From NCBI RefSeq assembly GCF_014750685.1, contig NZ_JAAXGE010000005.1, forward strand, positions 62,001 through 126,000: DNA of 64,000 nucleotides, read 5' to 3'. Below the pieces are notes generated by a model. It was given only the letters and a program-made list of their open reading frames with translations. It was not told the DNA's origin and ran no database searches. A program made the position numbers and the translations under genes. Shown piece by piece: positions 18,463 to 27,271 of this stretch. The stretch comes from Bacteroides sp. GM023 (GTDB taxonomy: Bacteria; Bacteroidota; Bacteroidia; Bacteroidales; Bacteroidaceae). Position 1 is the first letter of the stretch. The number at the start of each line of letters is the position of its first letter.

Positions 18463-19872
18463 ATGAAGATATTGACAAGACTGATAACTGTGTTTTTATT
18501 GTTGTTGCTCGGATGGAATGGCATCCGAGCGGAGATAGTGGTATATCCCGTACCGATGGGTATCTACTACGCCCGTCACAACGATGACTACACAGTAAAA
18601 GTGCGGCAGGTGGGTGAGAAAGATTGGGTAGACCTTTTCGAATACAACGTGAAGGTGGATATGGATACCAAGTCGGATGCGACGATGGTGCAGTTTGATT
18701 TTTCCGGCAAAGTGGAAGTACTGGTGCAGAAGAACAACGGAGACATCCGCTCGGCAGTGGTACGTCCTTTATCCAAAGGCATCCAACCGGAGATAGACGG
18801 AAATTTCCTCCTGTTTACGTTGGATAAGCCACAAAAACTCTCTGTCGAGTTCAACGGCGACCGCTTGAATAATCTGCACGTATTTGCCAATCCAATCATT
18901 GAGAATGTACCCGACAAGAATGATCCGAACGTGATGTACTTTGAATCCGGGATACATGAACCTACCGATGTAGCTGGCAAATGTTTCCGTATTCCTTCTA
19001 ATACCACGGTCTATCTGGAAGGTGGAGCGGTATTGAAAGGTTGTCTTACTTGCGACAGTGTAGAAAATGTGAAGATTCTAGGGAATGGTATGTTACTTGA
19101 GCCGCAACAGGGAATATCAGTAGCGTATTCCAAAAACGTATTGATTGATGGAATTACCGTTGTCAACTCACGTCACTACACTGTTTCCGGCGGACAATCT
19201 ACCGGTATCACTATCAAAAACCTGAAATCATTCAGTTATCAGGGATGGAGTGACGGACTGGATTTCATGTCTTGCTCCGATATTGTGGTGGACGATGTAT
19301 TCTTGCGTAATTCTGACGACTGCCTTGCTTTCTATACTCATCGCTGGAATTATTACGGAGATTGCAGGAACGTACGTGTTCAGAATTCCACTCTTTGGGC
19401 TGATATTGCGCACCCTATTAATATAGGTACGCATGGCAATACAAAGACGGGCGACGAAGTACTTGAAGATATGCTATTCAAGAACATAGATATTCTGGAA
19501 CACGATGAGGACGACCGGGATTATCAAGGTTGTATGACCATCAATGTTGGCGACCATAATTTGGCACGTAATATCACATTCGAGGATATCCGGGTAGAGA
19601 ATATTCAGGAAGGGCAATTATTCCATCTTCGGGTGATGTACAATCAAAAGTATAACACCGGTCCGGGACGGGGAGTGAAGAATATTGTGTTCCGTAATAT
19701 CTCCTGTACAGGTAAATATATCAATCCTTCACTGATAGAAGGTTATGATAAAAACCGTAAAATCGAGAATATCCTGTTTGAGAATATCGTATTGAATGGC
19801 AAACGGGTGACTTCACTGGAAGAGTTGAACGTGGATAAGAAGGATTTTGTGGAGAAAGTGAGAATAAAGTAA
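18463..19872 (+). CDS. GH28-like (clan GH-N) right-handed beta-helix enzyme, PUL-A
   Basis: 469 residues with a cleavable signal peptide (to about residue 24). An N-terminal beta-sandwich (about 25-160) ends in NLHVFANPIIENVPDKNDP, followed by a right-handed beta-helix. Polygalacturonase-like acidic motifs are present: GWSDGLDF, NSDDCLAF, then NIGTHGN in the place of the GH28 GHG, and HLRVMYN near the RIK position. The two-domain layout also resembles GH49. It likely hydrolyses or further trims a uronic-acid-rich chain, next to the lyase 17 bp upstream. It is the last gene of the tight PUL-A operon. Assignment to GH28 versus an unclassified clan member is open. Confidence 0.65.
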   Translation: MKILTRLITVFLLLLLGWNGIRAEIVVYPVPMGIYYARHNDDYTVKVRQVGEKDWVDLFEYNVKVDMDTKSDATMVQFDFSGKVEVLVQKNNGDIRSAVVRPLSKGIQPEIDGNFLLFTLDKPQKLSVEFNGDRLNNLHVFANPIIENVPDKNDPNVMYFESGIHEPTDVAGKCFRIPSNTTVYLEGGAVLKGCLTCDSVENVKILGNGMLLEPQQGISVAYSKNVLIDGITVVNSRHYTVSGGQSTGITIKNLKSFSYQGWSDGLDFMSCSDIVVDDVFLRNSDDCLAFYTHRWNYYGDCRNVRVQNSTLWADIAHPINIGTHGNTKTGDEVLEDMLFKNIDILEHDEDDRDYQGCMTINVGDHNLARNITFEDIRVENIQEGQLFHLRVMYNQKYNTGPGRGVKNIVFRNISCTGKYINPSLIEGYDKNRKIENILFENIVLNGKRVTSLEELNVDKKDFVEKVRIK

Positions 19873-19898
19873 CTTTCCAAATAAAGTTTTATTCGATT

Positions 19899-20002
19899 TT
19901 GCTCCCATGCTCCCATAAACTCCTTCAACCCCTATATTTATCGCTGTTTCAGCCATGGGAGCAACCGTGATGGTAGAGTGAGGGCAACTTTTGCCCTCAC
20001 TC
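19899..20002 (+). terminator. Hairpins after the GH28-like gene
   Basis: GAGTGAGGGCAA (19976-19987) pairs perfectly with TTGCCCTCACTC (19991-20002) with a 3-nt loop, a very stable hairpin. An outer dyad lies just before it (TTGCTCCCATG 19899-19909 with CATGGGAGCAA 19954-19964). There is no T-tract, so it may end transcription poorly and instead protect the operon mRNA 3' end. Confidence 0.5.
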
Positions 20003-20040
20003 GCTATATGTCATACAAGCCTATGACAATCAAGACTGAT

Positions 20041-20118
20041 GCTTTGGATTTAGTCTTGAAATGTAGAAACTTGCTTTGGATTTGAACGAAAAAAGAGTCT
20101 TTTTTGCTTTGGATTTGA
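20041..20118 (+). repeat. Three direct repeats GCTTTGGATTTGA spaced 32-33 bp
   Basis: Copies begin at 20041 (last two bases differ), 20073 and 20106. The spacing of 32 and 33 bp is about three helical turns, putting all sites on one DNA face. The third overlaps the presumed -33 element of the rhamnosidase promoter. This is a good candidate for cooperative binding by an activator. Confidence 0.6.
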
Positions 20119-20137
20119 TTAGTAAGTGTTATTTTTG
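20108..20137 (+). promoter_or_regulatory. Probable promoter of the GH78 gene
   Basis: TTTG (20108-20111), 18 bp, TATTTTTG (20130-20137), then ATG at 20165. The -33 element lies inside the third GCTTTGGATTTGA repeat. Confidence 0.55.
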
Positions 20138-20164
20138 AATGACAAACTTTTATACTGATACAAA

Positions 20165-23100
20165 ATGAAAAGATACATTTACCTTTTATTCCTTACATTG
20201 ATAAGCAACTTGCCAAGCGCAGCCGATACTCCTTTTCAACTGAAAAAGTTGCAAGTGGAATATGCTGTAACTCCGTTAGGGATTGACGTAGAGAATCCAC
20301 GTTTCAGTTGGCAGATGGAAGGAATGACAGATGAAAGAGGGTTGTCGCAGAAAGCCCGTCAAATCATTGTGACCGATGAGGCCGGTGTGCAAGTATGGGA
20401 CTCAAAGAAAATCACCGATGATAAATCCTTGAATATCGAATATGCCGGACTTCCTTTGAAAGCTGCTACCCGCTATCAGTGGACAGTTCATGTATGGGAT
20501 GCGAAACATAGAAAAGCATCCGCTTCTTCCTGGTTCGAAACCGGACTGATGAGTAGCGACCGTACTTATCAGGGATGGAGCGGTGCGAAGTGGATTGGAG
20601 CAGGCGATAAAGACAGGACATTCTATTCTCATTATCTTCCGGTCTTTAAGTTGAATTTCTCCTTGCAATTGGACGAAGCATCAAAGACCACCCGTTCAGG
20701 ATTTATTTACGGGGCGAATGATGAACGTCTGATGGAGCGATACAAAAACCTCTATCAGTTAGAAAACAAAAAAGACGAATCATATATTAAAGTCGAACTG
20801 GATATTGCTCCGCTGCTTTCGGGTAAGGAAGCGGTGCTGAATATATACCGGGCGGGCTATCATCCGAATGATAAAACAGATATTCCCTATAAAAGCTTCA
20901 CCATTCCACAAGAGATTATCGATGAGCATAATAAATACGATTGGCATACAATAACCCTTCGTTCGAATTTGGGCTTTACACAGTTTTACGTAGATAATAC
21001 CGATAAACAAATCGGCTCTGTCAATCTGAATCCGTTAGGTCAGGGTGGTGACTTTATTGCTTTCCCGATGGTAGGAGATGTGGGTTACTTTGTTCCTTCC
21101 GGACAAGCGACTTCTTTCTCAAAAGTGGAAATAGCAAACTTCCGAAGCCCTGCAAATGTAATCACTACCCTGCAAGATGCAGCGCGCCGTATAGATGGTA
21201 CTACAACGGATATTTTCCATATCTTCACTCCTGACTCCCATTCAGCGCCCATATTAAGAACTGTTTTTACTTCTTCGGATACGAAAGTGAAGAAAGCACG
21301 GCTATACGTTACCTCACGCGGCATCTATGAGATGTACCTGAATGGCAGACGGGTAGGGAACGACTACTTCAATCCCGGAATCACTCAATATAATAAAACA
21401 CACTTGTATCAGACATTTGATGTGACGGAATATATTCATTCCGGACGAAATGCACTCGGCGCTTTGTTGTCCGAAGGATGGTGGAGTGGAGGGGCAACCT
21501 TTACAGGAGACAACTGGAACTTCTTCGGCGACCGCCAGTCATTATTGGCAAAACTGGTAATCACCTACACCGACGGACAGGAGAAAGTGATAATAACCGA
21601 ACCCTCTACCTGGCAATATTACAATAAAGGCCCTATCTGCTATGGTAGCTTCTTTCAAGGAGAAGTGTATGACGCCTTGTGTGACGCAAAGGTGGAAGGA
21701 TGGAGCACGGCTACCTATGATGCCGTAGACTGGAAACCTACCTGTGTAGTTACCTTGGAAGGCAATATCAGTACAGAAGGAAACCCGGACAAACCTTGGG
21801 TAAATGATTACTCCGACTTTGAACTGACAGGACAGTTCGGTCAGACAGTGAAAGCAAAAACAGAACTGACCGCCCTTTCGATGGAAGAAGTACGCCCCGG
21901 TGTATTTGTCTATGATATGGGACAGAATATGGTGGGAGTTCCTAAGATAAAACTCTCCGGCATGAAACCCGGCACAAGAATCTGCCTGCGTTTTGCCGAA
22001 GTGAAATACCCGGACTTGCCCGAATATAAAGACAATACCGGAATGATTATGTTAGAGAATATCCGTGCTGCCATGGCGCAGGATATCTATATCACCAAAG
22101 GGGGTGAAGAAACAATTCTTCCCCGTTTTACCTATCATGGCTATCGTTTTGTGGAGATAACAGGTATCGGCGACCCTTTGCCCACAGAGTCAGTGAAAGG
22201 AGTGGTGCTTAGCTCCATTCACGAGCTGGCTTCCCGGTACGAGACATCGAACGCGAAAGTAAACAAGTTGTGGGAGAACATCACCTGGTCTTCCTTTGCT
22301 AATTTCATATCCATCCCCACCGACTGCCCTCAACGGAACGAACGTTTGGGATGGGCAGGAGATATTTCAGTATTCTCCCGCACCGCCACATACCTGGCAG
22401 ATGTACCCCAATTCCTGAGAAGATACCTTCGTTCCATGCGCGATGTGCAGCGGGAAGACGGACGCTTCCCTGATATTGCCCCTTTAGGTGGAGGATTCGG
22501 CGGTATGCTATGGGGAAGTGCCGGCATCACAGTACCTTGGGAATGTTACCAACAATATGGAGACAAAGTACTATTGGCTGAACATTACGACGCCATGAAA
22601 CGCTATATCTCCTATATTCTCGCCAAGACCGTCGAACCGAAAACAAACCTGCTTGTACAGAACAGGGCATGGGGCGATTTATGTGACTGGTTGGGGCTTG
22701 AAGATAACAGGAATGATAAGTCCCTCTTGTGGGAAGCCTATTTTATTTGCGACTTGGAATTAATGAGTAAGATAGCGACCGTTTTGGGCGAGGCCGCAGA
22801 TGCGGAAGAATACCGGAAGCTGCACTACGACAGAAAGGCTTTCTTTAACAGCACCTACCTGCAACCGGAAACCCGCAAGACCATTCACTCCGCTTTCATA
22901 CCGGAGAAACAGGGAACATTGGTAGATACACAAACTTCTTACGTCCTTCCATTGATATTCGGCATCATTGACGAAGGGGATAAACCGAAGTTCATCAAGA
23001 ACCTGATGGAAACCATCGTCAGAGAAAATAAGACAGAGCAAGGCAAAGGATGTCCGCCTTATTCGCTGATGACAGGCTTTATTGGCACGGCATGGATTAG

Positions 23101-23662
23101 CAAAGCGTTGTCGGACAACGGTTGCAGTGAGGCGGCATATAGACTGTTGCAACAAACAAACTATCCGTCATGGCTGTATTCGGTGGAACAGGGAGCCACT
23201 ACCATTTGGGAACGGTTGAACTCCTATACCCATGAAGATGGATTCGGCGGAAATAACCGCATGAATTCTTTTAACCATTACTCTTTTGGCGCGGTCGGCG
23301 CATGGATGTACAATTACTCCTTAGGCATAGAACGCGATGAAAACTCCCCCGGATTTCAACATTTCGTGCTAAAACCCGAAGTAGATACTGCTGGGAATAT
23401 GACTTATGCCAAAGGATATTACGACTCCATGTACGGGCGTATTGAAAGTGCATGGAGAGTAGAGGGAAATGCAGTCATTTATCAATGTACAGTTCCTGCA
23501 AATACAACCGCAACGTTACATCTTCCTGCGACTTCCGTGAAAAACATCGTTGAAGGGAATAGGACTTTGAAGAAGAGTAAAGGGATAGAGTACGTCGGTA
23601 CGGAAGATGGAAAAGTTATATTGCGGCTTTTGTCCGGCAGATATTCCTTTGAAATCAAATAA
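20165..23662 (+). CDS. Secreted GH78 alpha-L-rhamnosidase
   Basis: 1165 residues with a signal peptide (to about residue 20). Order: N-terminal Ig-like domain (ENPRFSWQME), a concanavalin/LamG-like insertion (about 150-325), Bac_rhamnosid_N (MYLNGRRVGNDYFNPG to LSEGWWSGG, about 395-450), the concanavalin-like rhamnosidase domain, the (alpha/alpha)6 catalytic domain and a C-terminal beta-sandwich. The general acid is predicted as Glu726 in CPQRNERLGWAGD and the base as Glu1016 in GATTIWERL, both intact. It removes non-reducing L-rhamnose from plant glycans. It has its own promoter 293 bp after PUL-A, so it may be a separately tuned member of the locus. Confidence 0.95.
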   Translation: MKRYIYLLFLTLISNLPSAADTPFQLKKLQVEYAVTPLGIDVENPRFSWQMEGMTDERGLSQKARQIIVTDEAGVQVWDSKKITDDKSLNIEYAGLPLKAATRYQWTVHVWDAKHRKASASSWFETGLMSSDRTYQGWSGAKWIGAGDKDRTFYSHYLPVFKLNFSLQLDEASKTTRSGFIYGANDERLMERYKNLYQLENKKDESYIKVELDIAPLLSGKEAVLNIYRAGYHPNDKTDIPYKSFTIPQEIIDEHNKYDWHTITLRSNLGFTQFYVDNTDKQIGSVNLNPLGQGGDFIAFPMVGDVGYFVPSGQATSFSKVEIANFRSPANVITTLQDAARRIDGTTTDIFHIFTPDSHSAPILRTVFTSSDTKVKKARLYVTSRGIYEMYLNGRRVGNDYFNPGITQYNKTHLYQTFDVTEYIHSGRNALGALLSEGWWSGGATFTGDNWNFFGDRQSLLAKLVITYTDGQEKVIITEPSTWQYYNKGPICYGSFFQGEVYDALCDAKVEGWSTATYDAVDWKPTCVVTLEGNISTEGNPDKPWVNDYSDFELTGQFGQTVKAKTELTALSMEEVRPGVFVYDMGQNMVGVPKIKLSGMKPGTRICLRFAEVKYPDLPEYKDNTGMIMLENIRAAMAQDIYITKGGEETILPRFTYHGYRFVEITGIGDPLPTESVKGVVLSSIHELASRYETSNAKVNKLWENITWSSFANFISIPTDCPQRNERLGWAGDISVFSRTATYLADVPQFLRRYLRSMRDVQREDGRFPDIAPLGGGFGGMLWGSAGITVPWECYQQYGDKVLLAEHYDAMKRYISYILAKTVEPKTNLLVQNRAWGDLCDWLGLEDNRNDKSLLWEAYFICDLELMSKIATVLGEAADAEEYRKLHYDRKAFFNSTYLQPETRKTIHSAFIPEKQGTLVDTQTSYVLPLIFGIIDEGDKPKFIKNLMETIVRENKTEQGKGCPPYSLMTGFIGTAWISKALSDNGCSEAAYRLLQQTNYPSWLYSVEQGATTIWERLNSYTHEDGFGGNNRMNSFNHYSFGAVGAWMYNYSLGIERDENSPGFQHFVLKPEVDTAGNMTYAKGYYDSMYGRIESAWRVEGNAVIYQCTVPANTTATLHLPATSVKNIVEGNRTLKKSKGIEYVGTEDGKVILRLLSGRYSFEIK

Positions 23663-23760
23663 AGACAGAAGAAAGTCCTATATCCTGAAAGTTTTTGTAT
23701 TTTTGTAGATGCATACTTGCAATCATGTGAAACCAAGATGACGTTGCCTTCGATACAACA

Positions 23761-23910
23761 TTTTCAAGCCTTTGGAACTAAAGTTTCCCGCCTTTGGAAC
23801 TGGAGTTTCGAGCCTTTGAAACTTTAGTTTCCTCGGTGTGAAACTACTAGTTTCATTACTTGAAACCAACAGTTTCACACCGGGAAACAAAATGTTTCAT
23901 GCCTTGAAAC
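23761..23910. repeat. Nested palindrome array with exact 22-bp period (GAAAC/GTTTC)
   Basis: The only gene-free stretch over 300 bp (23663-24267) holds this array. GGAAC/GAAAC occurs at 23774, 23796, 23818, 23840, 23862, 23884 and 23906, exactly 22 bp apart. Six of the seven are followed 9-10 bp later by GTTTC, giving six small palindromes. The array is also one long dyad: CGGTGTGAAACT (23834-23845) is the reverse complement of AGTTTCACACCG (23871-23882), and the pairing continues outward. It lies between convergent genes. Confidence 0.85.
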
Positions 23911-23962
23911 AGATAACGGGGTTATTGCTTTTTGTATTGCACACGATAGGGTATATTGACAG

Positions 23963-24021
23963 CGTGACAGCAAGGTGATGGCTTTCCTCTATTTAATGCT
24001 GCTGTCACAGCTTGCTGTCAC
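23963..24021. repeat. Inverted repeat GTGACAGCAAG / CTTGCTGTCAC with extra TGACAGC copies
   Basis: GTGACAGCAAG (23963-23973) is the exact reverse complement of CTTGCTGTCAC (24011-24021), with a run of five T just after. Further TGACAGC motifs in either orientation lie within and beyond it (to about 24080). It may terminate rightward transcription from the GH78 gene. Confidence 0.55.
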
Positions 24022-24218
24022 GGTGTTTTTCATTTATAATCAGTGTATTACTGTGTGTTTTGTGACAGATGACAGCAATTCGTATGAAATATAATTTTGT
24101 GTAGAAGGAGTTGGGAAGAAGTATGGGAAGAAATATGGAAAGAAGATGCGACTGTAGTCCGGTAGTTATTTTTGGGATATTCTGAGATAAAAAGCTTTTG
24201 ATTATCATCTTATTAATA

Positions 24219-24254
24219 ACAATCCCTTCCGAGCCGAAGGCAGGAAGGGATTGT
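24219..24254 (-). terminator. Hairpin after the leftward fimbrial-type operon
   Basis: ACAATCCCTTCC (24219-24230) pairs perfectly with GGAAGGGATTGT (24243-24254). It sits 13 bp past the stop of the leftward 301-aa gene. The bases beyond it on the minus strand are T/A-rich but not a clean T-run. Confidence 0.6.
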
Positions 24255-24267
24255 GGTATTTTCTCTA

Positions 24268-25173
24268 TTATTTCCCTAAAATGTTTAAAGCTATTTCCGG
24301 ATTGACCGGCAGATAGAAATTCTCATCTCCGTTCAATTGTATAAAGGCTTCATCTCCTAATACTTTCTTCACTTCATTCTGCATTTCCAGTGAAAACTTG
24401 TTTATCCTCATCACCAGTTGGCGGACATCATCAGCCGGTAAACGGACAGATGGTTCACCGTCAGGCGTAGCTGTTAGTGAATATTCGGCGAGGGCATTTT
24501 TTATCTCGTTCAATATCCTGCCGTGTGTCTGTTTTAATTCCTCGGGCTCATCTATTCCCAAAATGTGGCGAATAGTGATTTCCAGCTCATCGGCAACCGG
24601 ATGGGCCGGATTATTGCCTGTAACGTGTTGCATTTGGTAATAATCTAATAGTTTATATTCTAGTGAATCCGGCGAAAGTCCTTGCGTATCCGTATGTCCC
24701 ATATGGGCAAACATACAACGGGTGTAAGCCTGCGCATACAAGGCTGCGAGGAAAACAGGAAAGTCAGCTCCCCATGTACCAAAATGCATGCAAGAGGCCA
24801 AATAACCGTGTGGCCGACTTTTTCCCGTAGGGTATGAGAGGTACGTCTCAGTAGCATACATGAATCGGTTCGCAGCCTGGTGGCATACTCCGGTTACCGC
24901 ATATACGAGGCCGGCAGTATCGGGGAATCCGGGGATACCGCATCTGTATTTGTCGGCTTTACAAAACGCTTTCTTACCCGTAGAGGTCACACAGAGCACA
25001 GCTTCTTTATCATGTATGTTGCCGTCCGAAAAGCATTTGAAATACGAATTTTGATTTGTACAATATACAAATGTATGGTCTGCTACTTTAGCTGCTATAT
25101 CGCCTATTACCGGGATTGAGATATCCACCGGTCTTGCCCAACCTTGAAAAGTATCTTTTGTTGCCATAATCAT
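24268..25173 (-). CDS. Unknown 301-residue protein with DHT and GVCHQAANR motifs
   Basis: 301 residues from ATG 25173; ATG 25167 (MATKDTF) is equally likely. There is no signal peptide or membrane helix. The N-terminal half is cysteine-rich and has two striking short motifs: VADHTFVYC (about residues 31-39) and VYAVTGVCHQAANRF (about 91-105). A His-containing strand followed by a Cys at a helix start is the order seen in permuted papain-like folds, so a cysteine-peptidase-like or acyltransferase-like activity is conceivable, but this is speculation. The C-terminal third is helical and charged. It is the last gene of the leftward operon, 113 bp after the fimbrillin/LRR gene. I do not recognise the family. 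Confidence 0.75.
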   Translation of the reverse strand: MIMATKDTFQGWARPVDISIPVIGDIAAKVADHTFVYCTNQNSYFKCFSDGNIHDKEAVLCVTSTGKKAFCKADKYRCGIPGFPDTAGLVYAVTGVCHQAANRFMYATETYLSYPTGKSRPHGYLASCMHFGTWGADFPVFLAALYAQAYTRCMFAHMGHTDTQGLSPDSLEYKLLDYYQMQHVTGNNPAHPVADELEITIRHILGIDEPEELKQTHGRILNEIKNALAEYSLTATPDGEPSVRLPADDVRQLVMRINKFSLEMQNEVKKVLGDEAFIQLNGDENFYLPVNPEIALNILGK

Positions 25174-25286
25174 TTCTTTTTTTAAGTTAATACTTTTTTC
25201 AATAAGCTACCCGTTCTTTTCTTTGTCCTCCTTTCTTGGCGGGTTTTGATAAATAAATCGTTTTATACCTGTCACTTATAGGATTA

Positions 25287-27230
25287 TCAGGGTGGCGTGA
25301 TGGCTTGGATATTGTTGAAGCGCTTCCAGATTGCATGGCTTCGATAGTTAGCTACCGATGCCGGCGGGACGTAAACGGGGATATTTCTCGGTACGTGGTC
25401 AAACACAGCATCGCCGAATTCGATATTTGTCGGGTTTGGTATATGACAAGTGATGGATGTAACCGAGGTGCAGAGGGCAAAAGCGGCATAGTCTATCATT
25501 GTAATGCTTGCTGGAATTGTCAACTCATTGAAACCTGTCTTGAAAAAAGCTGAGTAGCCTATCGTCTGTACACCTTCAGGTATTTTCAGTAATCCGGTGA
25601 AACCTGTGCATTCATAAAAAGCGTACCGATCTATCGTCGTGACTCCTTTGGGAATTATCAACTCGTTGAAACCTGTGCACCCAATGAAAGTTGAGGTGCT
25701 TATCGTCTGTACACCTTCGGGTATCTTCAGCGATCCGGTGAAACCTGTGCAGTTACAAAAAGCGTACTGACCTATCGTCGTGACTTCATTGGGTATCTTC
25801 AGTAATCCGGTGAAACCTGTGCATTCATAAAAAGCGTATGCACCTATCGTCGTGACTCCTTTGGGAATTATCAACTCGTTGAAACCTGTGCACCCAATGA
25901 AAGTTGAATTGCTTATCGTCTGTACACCTTCGGGTATCTTCAGCGATCCGGTGAAACCTGTGCAGTTACAAAAAGCGTACTGACCTATCGTCGTGACTTC
26001 ATTGGGTATCTTCAGCGATCCGGTAAGACCCCTGCAGTTATAAAAAGCGCTCTTGCCTATTGACGTAATTCCCTGTGGAAAAATGAATTGCTCCAACCCT
26101 TCTTTTTTGTAAAGCGCGTCGTCGGGTATGGCATTCCCTCTCACCGTCGCCCCGCCGAGGTCGAGATTGATAATGGAGGTCATCTGGTTGCGAATAGTAC
26201 TGAAATCTGCCGCTGTCATCTCTCCCAGTACCTTGAGGTGACGGATTGAGGCAAGCTCATCGGCTGTAAGCAGATCGCCAAGACGCTTTGTTTCAGAAAC
26301 GGTGACCGATGTGAAAGGGAATGTCATGTCGAATGTTTCCGCCTGGCCTGCTGTGAGTGTCAGGGCCTGCGCAAGCGGCTTGCTGTGGAGATACTTGCTG
26401 CCGTTGTACTCGGAACTGAACATAACGGTTCCAGCAGCTATTGTCTGTGCCGGCATGAGGGCCCGATAGGCAAAGACGCCCGGTACGTCGTCGTTGGGAC
26501 AGGGATACATCTTTATTGTTTCCGTAAGCGGTTCGGACGGCTGTGCGATGGTTTGGGTGGAGAGGTTTAGCACGCAACCCGTGGCGCATCCGTTCAGCCG
26601 AACAATCAGTGTTTCAGGGGCATAATTGCCTACCATGGATTTACTTACATTTACTTGCACCATTGCCAAGGCATGGGAGAAATCCAGTGCGACGATTTCG
26701 CTTTTGTCTTTGTTGCCAGTCTTTGCCATTAGTATGTCGTTACGGTTGTATACGGAGGTCCCGGCAGTCATTGCGCTTTGGTCCGTCGGAACGCTGAAAG
26801 TGATTGCCAGAGGATCGGTCAGGGTTTCGTCATAAGGGTAGTAGGCGTAGAAGTCCAGCTTCTTGCCGTTCATCGGCCAATATAAAGGTTCGGCAGCCGT
26901 CCATGTGCCGTTGCCCCGGCTGCTGTATGTTAGCTTTACGTTGTGGATGAGGTTGCTCGTGGTGGTTAACGCGCTGCCGTTCTCCACAGCAAATATGCCG
27001 ATGGCATCGCCGTCCTCCCATATACTGCGGAATTTCGTATCCGTTGCTACGCGAGTCGCAAAGCTTGTCTGCATGGAGCCGTCTGTCGGGGCGAAACCTA
27101 TTTCAAAGCGGATTTCTTCATTCTGCATGTCCGATCTGCCATCCATTTCTTCCTTGCTGCACGATGCCAGTATAAGTGCCGCAAGCGTTGCGAGTAACAG
27201 GAATTGTTGGTGAATTGCTTTTCTTGTCAT
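25287..27230 (-). CDS. Surface lipoprotein: fimbrillin-like N-terminus fused to BspA-type leucine-rich repeats
   Basis: 647 residues. Lipoprotein signal with Cys23 in LAALILASCSKEE. Residues about 40-310 look like a fimbrillin/Mfa-like domain (RSIWEDGDAIGIFA, PLYWPMNGKKLDFYAYYPY, ALDFSHALAMVQV). Residues about 345-620 are BspA-type LRR_5 repeats of about 23 residues (IP.GVTTI..YAF..CTGF). A 71-residue block is present almost twice. BspA repeats usually mediate binding to host proteins or other bacteria; fimbrillin domains build surface fibres. The fusion suggests a fibre subunit or tip adhesin. It follows DUF3575 and DUF5119 genes, the normal partners of Bacteroides fimbrillin-type operons. 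Confidence 0.88.
   Translation of the reverse strand: MTRKAIHQQFLLLATLAALILASCSKEEMDGRSDMQNEEIRFEIGFAPTDGSMQTSFATRVATDTKFRSIWEDGDAIGIFAVENGSALTTTSNLIHNVKLTYSSRGNGTWTAAEPLYWPMNGKKLDFYAYYPYDETLTDPLAITFSVPTDQSAMTAGTSVYNRNDILMAKTGNKDKSEIVALDFSHALAMVQVNVSKSMVGNYAPETLIVRLNGCATGCVLNLSTQTIAQPSEPLTETIKMYPCPNDDVPGVFAYRALMPAQTIAAGTVMFSSEYNGSKYLHSKPLAQALTLTAGQAETFDMTFPFTSVTVSETKRLGDLLTADELASIRHLKVLGEMTAADFSTIRNQMTSIINLDLGGATVRGNAIPDDALYKKEGLEQFIFPQGITSIGKSAFYNCRGLTGSLKIPNEVTTIGQYAFCNCTGFTGSLKIPEGVQTISNSTFIGCTGFNELIIPKGVTTIGAYAFYECTGFTGLLKIPNEVTTIGQYAFCNCTGFTGSLKIPEGVQTISTSTFIGCTGFNELIIPKGVTTIDRYAFYECTGFTGLLKIPEGVQTIGYSAFFKTGFNELTIPASITMIDYAAFALCTSVTSITCHIPNPTNIEFGDAVFDHVPRNIPVYVPPASVANYRSHAIWKRFNNIQAITPP
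25599..26030 (-). repeat. 213-bp near-identical tandem duplication in the LRR gene
   Basis: The DNA repeats with a period of exactly 213 bp (for example the same 20-base string starts at 25741 and 25954), or 71 codons. About two copies are present with only a few differences, so the expansion is recent and keeps the reading frame. Confidence 0.85.
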
Positions 27231-27271
27231 ATCATTTTGTTTTTAATTATTACTTATTTGTTTCAGTTTGG

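Noticed and set aside
23761-23910. CRISPR-like array
   Set aside because: Units repeat every 22 bp with palindromic cores and no unique spacers of 25-40 bp; no cas genes are nearby.
24005-24208. 67-codon minus-strand frame in the gene-free region
   Set aside because: Overlaps palindromic repeats, has no promoter, no homology that I recognise, and lies outside the operon end hairpin.
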